From assembly GCA_001464955.1 (NCBI GenBank), contig LNEM01000020.1, forward strand, positions 1 through 55,898: DNA of 55,898 nt, written 5' to 3'. How positions within the stretch are numbered: position 1 is the stretch's first letter; every line of letters begins with the position of its first letter. Made by a program: the position numbers and the translations under genes. Below, one piece after another: positions 1-8,631 of this stretch. The notes beneath the pieces are model-generated. The model worked only from the letters and a program-made list of their open reading frames with translations, had not been told where the DNA came from and ran no database searches. This DNA is from Rhizobiales bacterium Ga0077537. GTDB taxonomy: Bacteria > Pseudomonadota > Alphaproteobacteria > Rhizobiales > Hyphomicrobiaceae.

Positions 1-66
1 GGTTGGCCGCAATCCCGCATCGACGACCTGATGCCATGGGCCTACGCCACGGTCGAAGCAGCCTGA
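1..66 (+). pseudogene. IS66-family transposase (TnpC), C-terminal tail only
   Basis: The first 66 bases read, in frame, as a tail ending in DDLMPWAY followed by a short Ala/Glu-rich end and TGA. A basic or hydrophobic stretch before a LMPWAY-like motif at the extreme C-terminus is typical of IS66 TnpC transposases. Only the last 21 residues lie inside the window, so it cannot be judged whether the transposase upstream is intact. The sequence just after the stop looks like an IS66 right end, which supports the call. It is marked as partial because the window edge cuts it. Confidence 0.6.
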
Positions 67-97
67 ACGGTCAAGGTGCGAGCGGGACACCGCTTAC
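1..97 (+). mobile_element. right end of an IS66-like insertion sequence
   Basis: Downstream of the transposase stop, a short tail ends in ...ACACCGCTTAC at about position 97. Read inward this gives GTAAGCGGTGT, which resembles IS66-family terminal inverted repeats beginning GTAAGC. The left end and the target duplication are outside the window, so the boundary is inferred from this motif only. Confidence 0.55.
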
Positions 98-323
98 GGT
101 TCTGGGTGGATTGGTAGAGTCCCTACTGTCGGAAGTCATCAATCCGCTTTGTGCAGAGTATCCGCAGATTACTCCGCCTGATCTCAAGGGATGCAGCACT
201 CCTGTCGTTGGTCGCTTGCTCAGTCAGAATTGGGACGAGAGCTAGAGATCCCGTTGGTGAGCCAGTTGCTTTACCGGCTGTTTTGTTGTCCGCCACGCGC
301 CCACCCACGCCCCAGCCCCCCGC
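98..323. other. non-coding stretch between IS66 end and TPP enzyme gene
   Basis: This 226-base stretch is less GC-rich in its first half than its surroundings. Short open frames on both strands have no recognisable domain and no convincing ribosome binding site. I see no gene, RNA or clear terminator. It may be a remnant from the insertion event. Confidence 0.4.
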
Positions 324-1976
324 CTACGCCCGCCGCCTCCAGGCGCTCATCTGGTCCGCTGACGTGTGGACGTGCAGCACCACCGGCTTGTCCTTCACCG
401 CGAACGCGCGCCGGACGGCGTCGGGAACGTCGGCCGCGGCCGTCAGCGTGATGCCCTCGGCCCCGAACGACCGCGCCCACATGGCGAAATCCGGGTTCGT
501 GAGGCGCGTCGCGTTGACGTAGGGCCGCCCCGGATAGCGCATCTCGTGGTGCATGCCGATGGTGCCGTACATGCTGTTGTCGGAGATGACGAGGATCGGA
601 TTGGCGCCGTACTGCCGCGCCGTCGCGATCTCGTTCCCCGTCATCAGCGCGCCGCCGTCACCCGCGAAGGCAACGACCTGCCGGCCCGGAAATCGGAGGC
701 CTCCCGCGACCGCCATCGGCATGCCCGCGCCCATGGCGCCGACCACCGAGGCGAGGAACGTCTGGCCCGGCCTGAAGCCGATGTAGCGGTGGATGAAGCT
801 CGAGAAGTTGCCCGCATCCGACGTGACGATGGCGTCGGGCGCGAGGTGCTTTCCGATCTCGACGACGACGGCCGCGAAGTTGATGCCGTCGCTGGTCGCC
901 TCCCACTCCGGCGCCATCAGCTTCCGGTGGATGGCATGGAGCCCCGCGACCCAGCCCGAGCGCTTCGCCGCGTCGGCGGGCGGCGTCCGCGCGAGGAGGC
1001 CCCGGATCAGCGCCTGAGGATCGCTGACGATGCCGAGATCGGGACGCCACACGCGGCCGATCTCATTGGGGTCGGGCCAGACGTGAACGAGCGGGAGCTG
1101 CGGCTGCGGCGCCGTCGGGAAGGTGTACGACTGGCTGACGGAATCCGTGATCCGCTCGCCGAGCGCGATCAGGAGGTCGGCTTTTTTCATCTCGTCGAGC
1201 AGCGGCTTCGGCACGCGAATGCCCATGTAGCCGCCGTAGTTCGGATGCGCGGCGTCGAAATGACAGGGCCGCCGGTGCGTCGGGCTAACGGGAAGCATCC
1301 AAGTTTCGGCAAGACGACGCAGATCGTCCGTCACGCTCTCGCCGATGAGCCCGCCGCCGACCCAGACCAGCGGTCGCTCGGCCTTCGCCAGCATGTCCGC
1401 CAGCCGCTCCAGATCCTCGGGTCGGGGCCCCGGATAGACGCGCGGGCGCGGCTGGTCGATCGGCACGTCGGTCTCGTCCGCGAAGATGTCCTCGGGGAGG
1501 ACGACGGCGACCGGCCCCGGCGTGCCGCTCTCGGCGAGATGAAACGCCCGCGCGATCGCCTCCGACGCCATCTCGGGCTCGTTGACCTCGATCACCGACT
1601 TGGTGACGTCGGAGAGAAGCCGCGAGTAGTTCTGCTCCTGCAGCGCGAGGCGGCCGTAGTCTTTCCGCTCCACCTGCCCGATCAGCATCACGAGCGGCGT
1701 CGCATCGTGGAACGCAGTGTGAAGCCCGAGCATGGCGTTCGAGAGCCCCGGCCCGCGGCTGACGACACAGACGCCCGCCCGGTCCCGCATCCGCCCGTCC
1801 GCGACCGCCATGAACGCGGCCCCACCTTCGTGCCGGCAGACGGCGAGGCGGATCGAATTCATGTCGGAGAGCGCGTCGGTGAGCCCGAGATAGCTCTCGC
1901 CCGGCACGCAGTAGACGAGATCCACGTCGTGGGCCTTCAGGCTTTCCGCGAGCACGCGGGCGACGGTCTTGCTCAT
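324..1976 (-). CDS. thiamine-pyrophosphate-binding protein (acetolactate synthase-like)
   Basis: A 550-residue ThDP enzyme with the usual three-domain order: N-terminal pyrimidine-binding domain, central Rossmann-like domain and C-terminal pyrophosphate-binding domain. The N-terminal catalytic glutamate is E50 in the motif RHEGGAAF. The C-terminal cofactor motif GDGGALMTGNE continues to a downstream SDN for Mg-ThDP binding. Length and order match acetolactate synthase large-subunit and benzoylformate/oxalyl-CoA decarboxylase-like families. No small regulatory subunit gene is nearby, so biosynthetic acetolactate synthase is less likely than a catabolic 2-oxoacid decarboxylase or carboligase. 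It diverges from an acyl-CoA synthetase gene. Substrate cannot be told from sequence. Confidence 0.88.
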   Translation of the reverse strand: MSKTVARVLAESLKAHDVDLVYCVPGESYLGLTDALSDMNSIRLAVCRHEGGAAFMAVADGRMRDRAGVCVVSRGPGLSNAMLGLHTAFHDATPLVMLIGQVERKDYGRLALQEQNYSRLLSDVTKSVIEVNEPEMASEAIARAFHLAESGTPGPVAVVLPEDIFADETDVPIDQPRPRVYPGPRPEDLERLADMLAKAERPLVWVGGGLIGESVTDDLRRLAETWMLPVSPTHRRPCHFDAAHPNYGGYMGIRVPKPLLDEMKKADLLIALGERITDSVSQSYTFPTAPQPQLPLVHVWPDPNEIGRVWRPDLGIVSDPQALIRGLLARTPPADAAKRSGWVAGLHAIHRKLMAPEWEATSDGINFAAVVVEIGKHLAPDAIVTSDAGNFSSFIHRYIGFRPGQTFLASVVGAMGAGMPMAVAGGLRFPGRQVVAFAGDGGALMTGNEIATARQYGANPILVISDNSMYGTIGMHHEMRYPGRPYVNATRLTNPDFAMWARSFGAEGITLTAAADVPDAVRRAFAVKDKPVVLHVHTSADQMSAWRRRA

Positions 1977-2223
1977 GGGGGCGGTCCTCGGCTTGGGGCT
2001 CGGCAGGCGGGTGACAGGGAGAATGCTAAGTCAATCGGCGAGCGCCCGCCAACCGCCATGATCGGGGACCGCGCATCGATACGCGCGGGGCCCTAAAGCA
2101 TTGTCTCCGCGCAACATCAATTCTCTCTGGACACGCGCTATCGCGGCGCTAGTCTCGGTTGCCGAAGCCCCCGGCCGAGCCGCGATCGGTGGGCGTGACC
2201 TGAGCGCGCCGGAGGGCAGTCGC
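1977..2223. promoter_or_regulatory. divergent intergenic region, TPP enzyme / acyl-CoA synthetase
   Basis: About 250 bases separate two divergent starts and must hold promoters for both. The plus-strand reading frame of the synthetase stays open back to a TTG at 2101, but GTG at 2224 has a GGAGGG just upstream and gives the usual family N-terminus, so that is the preferred start. No strong palindrome was seen. Confidence 0.4.
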
Positions 2224-3789
2224 GTGAAGCTGACCGACCTCACCACCTATGCCGAGGCGCAGCAGGCCTACACGAGCGACGCGCTCTGGGCGCTGTTCGA
2301 CGGCAACCGCGAGCGCCTGAACCTCGCCCACGAATGCATCGATCGCCACGCCACGGCCCCGGATCGCGTGGCGGTGCGTATCGCCTATGCCGACGGGCGC
2401 AACGAACACATCACGTTTGCAGCGTTGAGCGCTGCCTCCTCGCGCGTCGCCCATTTCCTGCGGGCGCGCGGCATCGGCCCCGGCGACCGCGTCGCCATCA
2501 TGCTGGAGCCGACACGGGCGTTCTATGCAACGCTCTTCGGAGCCATCAAGGCGGGCGCCATCGCGGTGCCGTTGTTCACGCTGTTCGGCCCGGATGGCCT
2601 CCGCCTCCGGATCGACGACTGCAAGCCGAAGGTGCTGTTCACCACCGCCGAGAAGGCCCCGATCGCGGCCGGCGTGGACGGGCTCGAGACAATCGTCGCG
2701 GACGAGACGTTCCTCGCCACGCTCGGCGCGTTGCCACCGGAGTTCGACTGGTCGAGCCGGGCCGACGATCTGGCCGTGTTCCAATATACATCCGGAACCA
2801 CGCGCGAGCTGCCTGAAGCAATCCGCCACACGCATCGCGCCATTGTGGTCGTGGCGGCGGCGGCGCTCTATGCGACCGGCATCCGTCCCGGCGAGGAATT
2901 CTTCTGTCCCTCGTCGCCCGCCTGGGGCCACGGCATGTGGCACGGCACGCTGGCGCCGTTGGCGCTGGGCCTCACGATCGGCGCCTACAGCGGCCGCTTC
3001 GACGCCGACCGCCTGATGCGCGCGCTGGCGGACTTCCGCGCCACCAATCTCTCTGCCGCCGCCACGCATTACCGCATGATGAAGAACGCCGGCACCGCGC
3101 ACCGCTATCGGTTCGCACTGGAGAAGCTCACCTTCACCGGCGAACCCCTCGACAGCGACTCGCGGCGCTTCGCCCGTGAAGCGTTCGGCGCCGCGCCGTT
3201 GAGCTTCTATGGCACCACCGAGGTCGGCGTCGTGCTGGCGAGCTATCCCGGCGCCAGCGACCTCACGCCACCCGACGGCGCGCTGGGCCTGCCGATGCCG
3301 GGCATGCGCGTCGAGGTGCACGATCCCGACGGCAATCCCTGTCCGCCCGGCACGATCGGCGAGATCCGCCTCGAACGCCGTGGCCGCTGGATCGCGACCA
3401 AGGATCGGGGCTGGATCGACGAAGCGGGCTGGTTCTTCCACGCCGGCCGTGCCGACGACGTGATCATCTCGGCCGGCTGGACCATGAGCGCCGTCGAGAT
3501 CGAGGACGCGCTCTTGAAGCATCCCGATGTGAAGGAGGCTGCCGTCATCGGCGTCCCCGACGCGACGCGCGGTCTCGTCGTGAAAGCGTTCCTCGTCGCG
3601 GCGCGGCAAGCCGACGACGCCTTCGTCCGCGAAATCCAGGATTTCGTCCGCGCGCGCCTGTCGGCGCACGAATACCCGCGCCGCGTGGCCGTCGTCGGCG
3701 AGTTGCCGAAGACGCCCGCCGGCAAGGTCAATCGCAAGGTGCTGCGCGAGCGTGAGGCGCGCGCGGCATCGGCCAGCAACAACACATGA
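2224..3789 (+). CDS. AMP-dependent acyl-CoA synthetase/ligase
   Basis: A protein of about 521 residues of the ANL adenylate-forming superfamily, forming an acyl-adenylate from a carboxylate and ATP and then the CoA thioester. Visible motifs are the P-loop region beginning YTSGTT, YGTTEVG, the hinge-region DDVIISAG and the C-terminal catalytic lysine in PAGKVNRK. The P-loop is odd: the usual GLPKGV segment is replaced by RELPEAI, so the conserved lysine there is missing. This P-loop resembles acetyl/medium-chain-type synthetases less than typical fatty-acid ligases, so the substrate is unclear. The GTG start is chosen for its GGAGGG ribosome site. A MaoC-like gene follows after 7 bases, suggesting one operon for acid activation and hydration. 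Confidence 0.85.
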   Translation: MKLTDLTTYAEAQQAYTSDALWALFDGNRERLNLAHECIDRHATAPDRVAVRIAYADGRNEHITFAALSAASSRVAHFLRARGIGPGDRVAIMLEPTRAFYATLFGAIKAGAIAVPLFTLFGPDGLRLRIDDCKPKVLFTTAEKAPIAAGVDGLETIVADETFLATLGALPPEFDWSSRADDLAVFQYTSGTTRELPEAIRHTHRAIVVVAAAALYATGIRPGEEFFCPSSPAWGHGMWHGTLAPLALGLTIGAYSGRFDADRLMRALADFRATNLSAAATHYRMMKNAGTAHRYRFALEKLTFTGEPLDSDSRRFAREAFGAAPLSFYGTTEVGVVLASYPGASDLTPPDGALGLPMPGMRVEVHDPDGNPCPPGTIGEIRLERRGRWIATKDRGWIDEAGWFFHAGRADDVIISAGWTMSAVEIEDALLKHPDVKEAAVIGVPDATRGLVVKAFLVAARQADDAFVREIQDFVRARLSAHEYPRRVAVVGELPKTPAGKVNRKVLREREARAASASNNT

Positions 3790-3796
3790 GGCACCC

Positions 3797-4939
3797 ATGA
3801 CGGCGAGCCAACGCCTGTTCCCGAAGATCACCGATGAGACACTGTCCGACCTTCGCGGGCGCATCGGCGTGCCGATCACCGAGACGCTCGAGCCCTGGTG
3901 CCACGAGGCGACGCGCGACAACATCCGCCATTACGCCCACGGCATCGGCGACGACAATCCGCTCTGGTGTGATCCGGCCTACGCGGCGAAAGCGCGTTAC
4001 GGCACCATCGTGGCGCCGCCGTCGTTTCTCTTCGCGTGTGATCGCATCATCTCGGGCTACGTCGGTGGCCTGCCCGGCGTCCATGCCATGTGGGCGGGCG
4101 CGGACTGGACTTGGCATCTGCCCTTGATGCGCAACGACGAGATCACCACCGAGGCGCACCTGAAGGATCTGGTCGAGCACCAGACGCGCTTTGCCGGCCG
4201 CGCCGTGCAGCAGATCTATCACGTCAGGTTCTACAACCAGCGCCGCGAGCTGGTGGCGGAGGCGGACAGCTGGTGCTTCCGCACCGACCGCGACCACGCG
4301 CGCGAGGAAGGGACGAAATACAACGATCTGAAGGCGAAGCCGCCGCACCGTTACACCGAGGCCGAGCTCGAGCGCATCTACAGCCTCTATGCCGCCGAGG
4401 AGGTGCGCGGTGCGACACCCCGCTATTTCGACGACGTCACCGTCGGCGAAACGTTGCCGACCATGGCCAAGGGTCCGATGACGGTGACCGGCTTTATCGC
4501 CTTCGCGCAAGGCTGGGGCGGCCTTTACATTCGCGCCAACAAGCTCGCCTGGAAGATGATCCATCGGCACAAGGGCCTCGGCATCCCGAACCGCTTCGGC
4601 ATTCCGGATTGTCCCGAGCGCGTCCACTGGGAGCCCGAGTTCGCGCACATGGTGGGCGCGCCGGGGGCCTACGACTACGGCCCCGAGCGCTGCTCGTGGC
4701 TCACCCACCACATGACCAACTGGATGGGCGACGCCGGTTTCCTGCGTCGCGCCACATGCAAGATCCGCCGTCACAATCCGGAAGGCGACCTCCTCTTCAT
4801 CGACGGCAAGGTGACGGCAAAGCGCGTCGAGGGCGGCCGCCATCTCATTGACATCGAGCAGCAGGCCGTGAACCAGGATGGCGAACTCTCGGTCATCGGC
4901 ACCGGCACGGTGGAACTGCCCGCTCGCCTCCACTCGTGA
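3797..4939 (+). CDS. MaoC-like / FAS1-like hot-dog dehydratase
   Basis: A 380-residue protein with two hot-dog-like halves. The N-terminal half carries the (R)-hydratase-type sequence IGDDNPLWCDP followed by ARYGTIVAPPSF, matching the FAS1-like/MaoC pattern in which Asp and His residues hydrate an enoyl-CoA. The second half (from about residue 205, RYFDDVTVGETLPTM) is a second MaoC-like repeat. It follows the acyl-CoA synthetase by 7 bases and probably acts on the CoA ester that enzyme makes. The ATG at 3797 has GAGG upstream and is preferred to an earlier in-frame start that overlaps the preceding gene. Confidence 0.8.
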   Translation: MTASQRLFPKITDETLSDLRGRIGVPITETLEPWCHEATRDNIRHYAHGIGDDNPLWCDPAYAAKARYGTIVAPPSFLFACDRIISGYVGGLPGVHAMWAGADWTWHLPLMRNDEITTEAHLKDLVEHQTRFAGRAVQQIYHVRFYNQRRELVAEADSWCFRTDRDHAREEGTKYNDLKAKPPHRYTEAELERIYSLYAAEEVRGATPRYFDDVTVGETLPTMAKGPMTVTGFIAFAQGWGGLYIRANKLAWKMIHRHKGLGIPNRFGIPDCPERVHWEPEFAHMVGAPGAYDYGPERCSWLTHHMTNWMGDAGFLRRATCKIRRHNPEGDLLFIDGKVTAKRVEGGRHLIDIEQQAVNQDGELSVIGTGTVELPARLHS

Positions 4940-4961
4940 GGGAGAAGGCCGTGCCCGCCGC

Positions 4962-5900
4962 TCAGTCCTTGGGCGGCACGGCGCCACGCCGCTCGACGAT
5001 CATGCGGTAGTGCTCGGGCTCGCGGTGCCGCGCCAGATTGAAGGTCGAGCGCTTGTAGCTGAGCCCCATGTCGAGATCGCAGCGCGCGACGACGAGTTCG
5101 TCGTCCTGCGTCAGCGCCTGCGCCACGATCTGCCCGCTCGGCGCGATGATCGACGAGCCGCCGATCAGCTCGCAGCCTTCCTCGACGCCGGCCTTCGCGA
5201 CGCCGACGACCCAGGTGGCGTTGGCATAGGCGCCGCCCTGCATGCAAAGCTGGTTGTGGAATTCAGAAAGGCGGTCGTGGTCGGGTGCGGGCGGATTGTG
5301 CCGTGGCGTGTTGTAGCCGAGGAGCACCATCTCCACGTCCTGCAGACCCATCACGCGATAGGTTTCGGGCCATCGGCGGTCATTGCAAATGCACATGCCC
5401 ATGTTCGCGCCCATGCTGCGAAAGACGCCGAAGCCGAGATCGCCGACCTCGAAGTAGCGCTTCTCGAGATGCTGGAACGCGCGCCACGGCTCGTGCTCGG
5501 CGTGCCCGGGGAGATGGATCTTGCGATAGCGCCCGGCGATCCGGCCCCGGGCGTCGACGAAGATCGACGTGTTGAAGCGCCTGACGCTGCCGGCCTCGAC
5601 GACGAGTTCCGCAAACCCGAGATAGAAGCCGATGCCGTGCCTCTGTGCCGCCTCGAAGAGCGGCGCGGTCTCGCGCGACGGCATCTCGCGTTCGAAGAAG
5701 CTGTCGATCTCGTCCTGATCGGTCATCCACCAGCGCGGAAAGAAGGTTGTCAGCGCGAGTTCGGGAAAGACGACGAGATTGCAGCCATGCGCCGCCGCCT
5801 GCTCCAGGAGATCCACGAGCCGCTTGACCACCGCGGCACGCGTATCGGAGCGCTGGATCGGGCCGAGCTGCGCCGCCCCTACTGTCAGAACGCGTGTCAT
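4962..5900 (-). CDS. N-carbamoyl-D-amino acid hydrolase (nitrilase superfamily)
   Basis: A 312-residue carbon-nitrogen hydrolase. The catalytic triad falls at the positions known for the Agrobacterium D-carbamoylase: E47 (VFPELALTTFFPRW), K127 (YRKIHLPGH) and C172 (MCICNDRRWPE). Length also matches. The enzyme removes the carbamoyl group from N-carbamoyl-D-amino acids, giving the D-amino acid, CO2 and ammonia. The start ATG at 5900 is fixed by alignment of E47. It is convergent with the MaoC gene (22-base gap) and divergent from an amidase gene. No hydantoinase or racemase lies in the window, so the source of substrate is unknown. Confidence 0.9.
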   Translation of the reverse strand: MTRVLTVGAAQLGPIQRSDTRAAVVKRLVDLLEQAAAHGCNLVVFPELALTTFFPRWWMTDQDEIDSFFEREMPSRETAPLFEAAQRHGIGFYLGFAELVVEAGSVRRFNTSIFVDARGRIAGRYRKIHLPGHAEHEPWRAFQHLEKRYFEVGDLGFGVFRSMGANMGMCICNDRRWPETYRVMGLQDVEMVLLGYNTPRHNPPAPDHDRLSEFHNQLCMQGGAYANATWVVGVAKAGVEEGCELIGGSSIIAPSGQIVAQALTQDDELVVARCDLDMGLSYKRSTFNLARHREPEHYRMIVERRGAVPPKD

Positions 5901-6095
5901 TTGCCTTCGCCTGCCTCGATCTCCGTTGCTCGACGGAGATTTCGCCACCCGCACGTCCACCGCAAGGGGCGAAGATCGGGCAGAGTGCCTGTTCGCCGGG
6001 CTTGTCCCGGGGCGCACTTCGCGCCAGCCTTGATGCCCGAGGACCGGTGCCGCACGAGGGCCGCGCCGGCCTGGTCTCTGAAGGGTGCGATCGTC

Positions 6096-7421
6096 ATGTC
6101 CACAAAGCCGCAGTCGTTCGTCCGTGATCCGGGCCGTCTCACCACCATGGCCGCCGACATCGCGGCTGGGCGGCTGTCGCCCGTCGAACTGGTCGAGCGC
6201 TATCTCGCCCGCATTGCCGAGGTGGACGGCAAGGTCCAGGCCTGGCGCGAGATTGATGCCGATGGCGCCCGCCGCGAGGCAGCCGTCCTGGCAGCCGAAG
6301 CCAAGGCCGGCAGCCTCAGGGGACCGCTCCACGGCATCCCGCTCGGCGTGAAGGACATCATCGATGCAGCGGGCCTCCCGTCACGCTGCAACAGCCGTTC
6401 GCGCGAGATGATCGCGCCCGCGTCGGCCGACGCCGAGATCGTGCTGCAACTGCGCAGGCAGGGAATGCTCGTCCTCGGCAAGCTGCACACCACCGAGTTC
6501 GCGTTCTTCGATCCCTCGCCGGCGCGGAACCCCCACAACATCGCGCACACGCCCGGCGGCTCGTCGTCGGGATCGGGCGCGGGCGTGGCGTCCGGCATGG
6601 TGCCGGCAGCACTCGGCACGCAGACCGTGGCCTCCGTCAACCGGCCGGCGGCCTATTGCGGCATCTCGGCCTTCAAGCCATCGACCCGCTCGACCGTGAC
6701 CCACGGCATCGCGCCGCTGGCCCCGAGCTACGACACGGTCGGCTTCTACGGCTACACGGTCGAGGACGCGGTGTTTCTCTACGAGGCCGCCGCGTCCCCG
6801 TTCGCGACGCGCGCCATATCAGCAGACCTCGCCGCCCCCCTCCGCATCGTGGTGCCGGAGGACCCGCATCTCGCGGCCGCGACCTCCGAAGTGGCCGCGA
6901 GCTTGCGCAAGGCCGCGGCCGACCTCGCAGCGGCCGGCATCGCGGTCGAGACGCGCCCCTCGCCGGTGTCGTTCGAGGAAATCTTCACACTCCAGCGCTC
7001 GACCATGTTCTACGAGGTCGGCCGCAACTATCGTGCGGCGCTTGAACTGCCGGCCGGCCAGATCGGCGAGAAGTTCATGGGCGCCATCCGCGAAGGGCTC
7101 GCCATCGACACCGGACGCTATCTCGCCGAGCGCGCCCGCCTTGATCAATTGCGGACGGACTTCCTCGCGGCCGCCGCGCCGACGGACGTCTATCTCTGGC
7201 CGGCCGCACCCGACACCGCACCCGAAGGGCTGGCCTGGACGGGCGATCCCCGCTTCATCTCGCCATGGACGGCCATCGGCGGCCCCATCGTCACCATCCC
7301 GGTTGCGACCGCCGCCAACGGCATGCCTCTCGGCTGCATTCTGTCAGGCGCGCCGGGCATGGACGCCGCCATGTGTGCGGTCGCCCGTCGGGTCGCGGCC
7401 GTGATCGAGCGGCGTCCTTAG
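6096..7421 (+). CDS. amidase (amidase signature family)
   Basis: A 441-residue amidase-signature enzyme with a Ser-cisSer-Lys catalytic triad. Visible elements are the lysine in LGVKDIIDAAG, the glycine/serine-rich GGSSSGSGAGVASG and the nucleophile region GTQTVASVNRPAAYCG, where Ser lies before VNRPAA. The GTQT...RPAAYCG form resembles ureido/allophanate- and aryl-amide-type members more than GatA. The reading frame is open far upstream, antisense to the carbamoylase gene, so ATG 6096, the first with the family N-terminus, is taken as start. Divergent from the D-carbamoylase gene and perhaps co-regulated with it in use of amide or ureide compounds. Its stop overlaps that of the next, convergent gene by 3 bases. 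Confidence 0.88.
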   Translation: MSTKPQSFVRDPGRLTTMAADIAAGRLSPVELVERYLARIAEVDGKVQAWREIDADGARREAAVLAAEAKAGSLRGPLHGIPLGVKDIIDAAGLPSRCNSRSREMIAPASADAEIVLQLRRQGMLVLGKLHTTEFAFFDPSPARNPHNIAHTPGGSSSGSGAGVASGMVPAALGTQTVASVNRPAAYCGISAFKPSTRSTVTHGIAPLAPSYDTVGFYGYTVEDAVFLYEAAASPFATRAISADLAAPLRIVVPEDPHLAAATSEVAASLRKAAADLAAAGIAVETRPSPVSFEEIFTLQRSTMFYEVGRNYRAALELPAGQIGEKFMGAIREGLAIDTGRYLAERARLDQLRTDFLAAAAPTDVYLWPAAPDTAPEGLAWTGDPRFISPWTAIGGPIVTIPVATAANGMPLGCILSGAPGMDAAMCAVARRVAAVIERRP

Positions 7422-8560
7422 GCGCTACCCCAGAGCCGAGCGCTCGCGATCCGGGCGCCGGCAACGAGGCTCTCGAGCTTCCGGAAGGCGACCTTCGGAT
7501 CGACCATCCGGTCGCCGGCAAAGGCGGCGAACCCCGAATCGGTCGACGCGATCACCCGCTCGCGCCCGACGACCGAGGCGTAGCGCTCGAGCCGGTCGGC
7601 AACCACTTCGGGATGCTCGACATAGTTGTTCGTGACGTCGATGACGCCCGGCGCCAGCACCTTGTCGTCCGGCAGCGGCTGATCCTTGAACACGCGCCAG
7701 TCGTGCTCGTGCGTCGGCGTCGCGGCTTCGATCAGCAGCGTCCGGGCGCGCACCTTGAAGATCACGGGCAGGATCTTCGCGAGTGCGATGTCGTGGGTGT
7801 GCGGGCCCTCGTAGTTGCCCCACGACACGTAGATGCGGACACGCTCGGGCGGCAGCCCGGCGAGCGCATGGTTCAGCGCCTCGACCTGTTCCTCGGCATG
7901 ATTGAGGAACGCCGAATCGCTCGCATGCTTGAAGATCGTGTGCCGGCCCATCGCCAGATCGGGGCAATCGACCTGCAGATCGAAGCCGGCCTCGACGATC
8001 GCCCGGTACTCGACCCGCATCGCGTTCGCGAGCGCCTCGAGATAGGCCATGTGAGTTGGATAGTGGCGGTTCGGATGGAAGATCGCGATCAGCCCCGGCG
8101 AAGCCGCCGTCAGAAAGGCACCGGCGGGCGTGTGCTTTTCGGTAGCGGCCCGCATGCGCCGGATGTCGCCGTCGAGCGGCGCGCGCGTGCGCATGGTGAC
8201 GGGGCCGGTACACATCGGGCGCTGGAACTTCTGCGCCCGCCGTCGCCGCGTCTGCTCGGCGGCGCCCGGAAACTCGTCGAGATCCGCCGGCGAGACGAGG
8301 GGGCTGTCGCCGGAGAAACCGGTCAGGCGATGCTGGATGTAGCTCGCGTAGGTCAGCTTCGAGAACTCGCCGTCGGAGACGATGTCGATCCCGATGCGCT
8401 TCTGGCGTTCGACGTCGGCGTCGACGGCCTCGGCGATGACCGCGTCGAAGAGTTCGTCGGTGACCGGCGAGCCCCGCTCCTCGGCGGCGACCACGTCGCT
8501 CACCATGTCGGATCTGGGCAGGCTACCGACATGGGTGGTCGGGATTCGCGCGTACGCCAT
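7418..8560 (-). CDS. cobalamin-independent methionine synthase II family protein (MetE C-terminal-like)
   Basis: A 380-residue single-domain protein of the MetE catalytic-barrel type, which bind zinc and activate thiols. It begins with the motif THVGSLPR and carries VDCPDLAM, HTHDIALAKI and an STDSGF motif near the C-terminus, all typical of short MetE-like proteins. These proteins lack the MetE N-terminal half and are often methyltransferases of unproven substrate or relatives of epoxyalkane:coenzyme M transferase. The start ATG at 8560 has an AGGGGGAA ribosome site. It converges on the amidase gene with a 3-base overlap of stop codons. Confidence 0.82.
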   Translation of the reverse strand: MAYARIPTTHVGSLPRSDMVSDVVAAEERGSPVTDELFDAVIAEAVDADVERQKRIGIDIVSDGEFSKLTYASYIQHRLTGFSGDSPLVSPADLDEFPGAAEQTRRRRAQKFQRPMCTGPVTMRTRAPLDGDIRRMRAATEKHTPAGAFLTAASPGLIAIFHPNRHYPTHMAYLEALANAMRVEYRAIVEAGFDLQVDCPDLAMGRHTIFKHASDSAFLNHAEEQVEALNHALAGLPPERVRIYVSWGNYEGPHTHDIALAKILPVIFKVRARTLLIEAATPTHEHDWRVFKDQPLPDDKVLAPGVIDVTNNYVEHPEVVADRLERYASVVGRERVIASTDSGFAAFAGDRMVDPKVAFRKLESLVAGARIASARLWGSA

Positions 8561-8631
8561 GGTTCCCCCTGTGTGAGAGGGGCGCGCGCCGGCCGGGACC
8601 TTCGCGCAGACGTGCGGGTGAACCGAACCCG

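Noticed and set aside
366-2096. Plus-strand open frame of 576 codons
   Set aside because: It lies opposite the TPP enzyme gene, which has the full set of motifs; the frame has no recognisable domain.
4878-6095. Possible N-terminal extension of the amidase by about 406 residues
   Set aside because: The frame merely stays open through the antisense of the carbamoylase gene; the amidase fold is complete from 6096.
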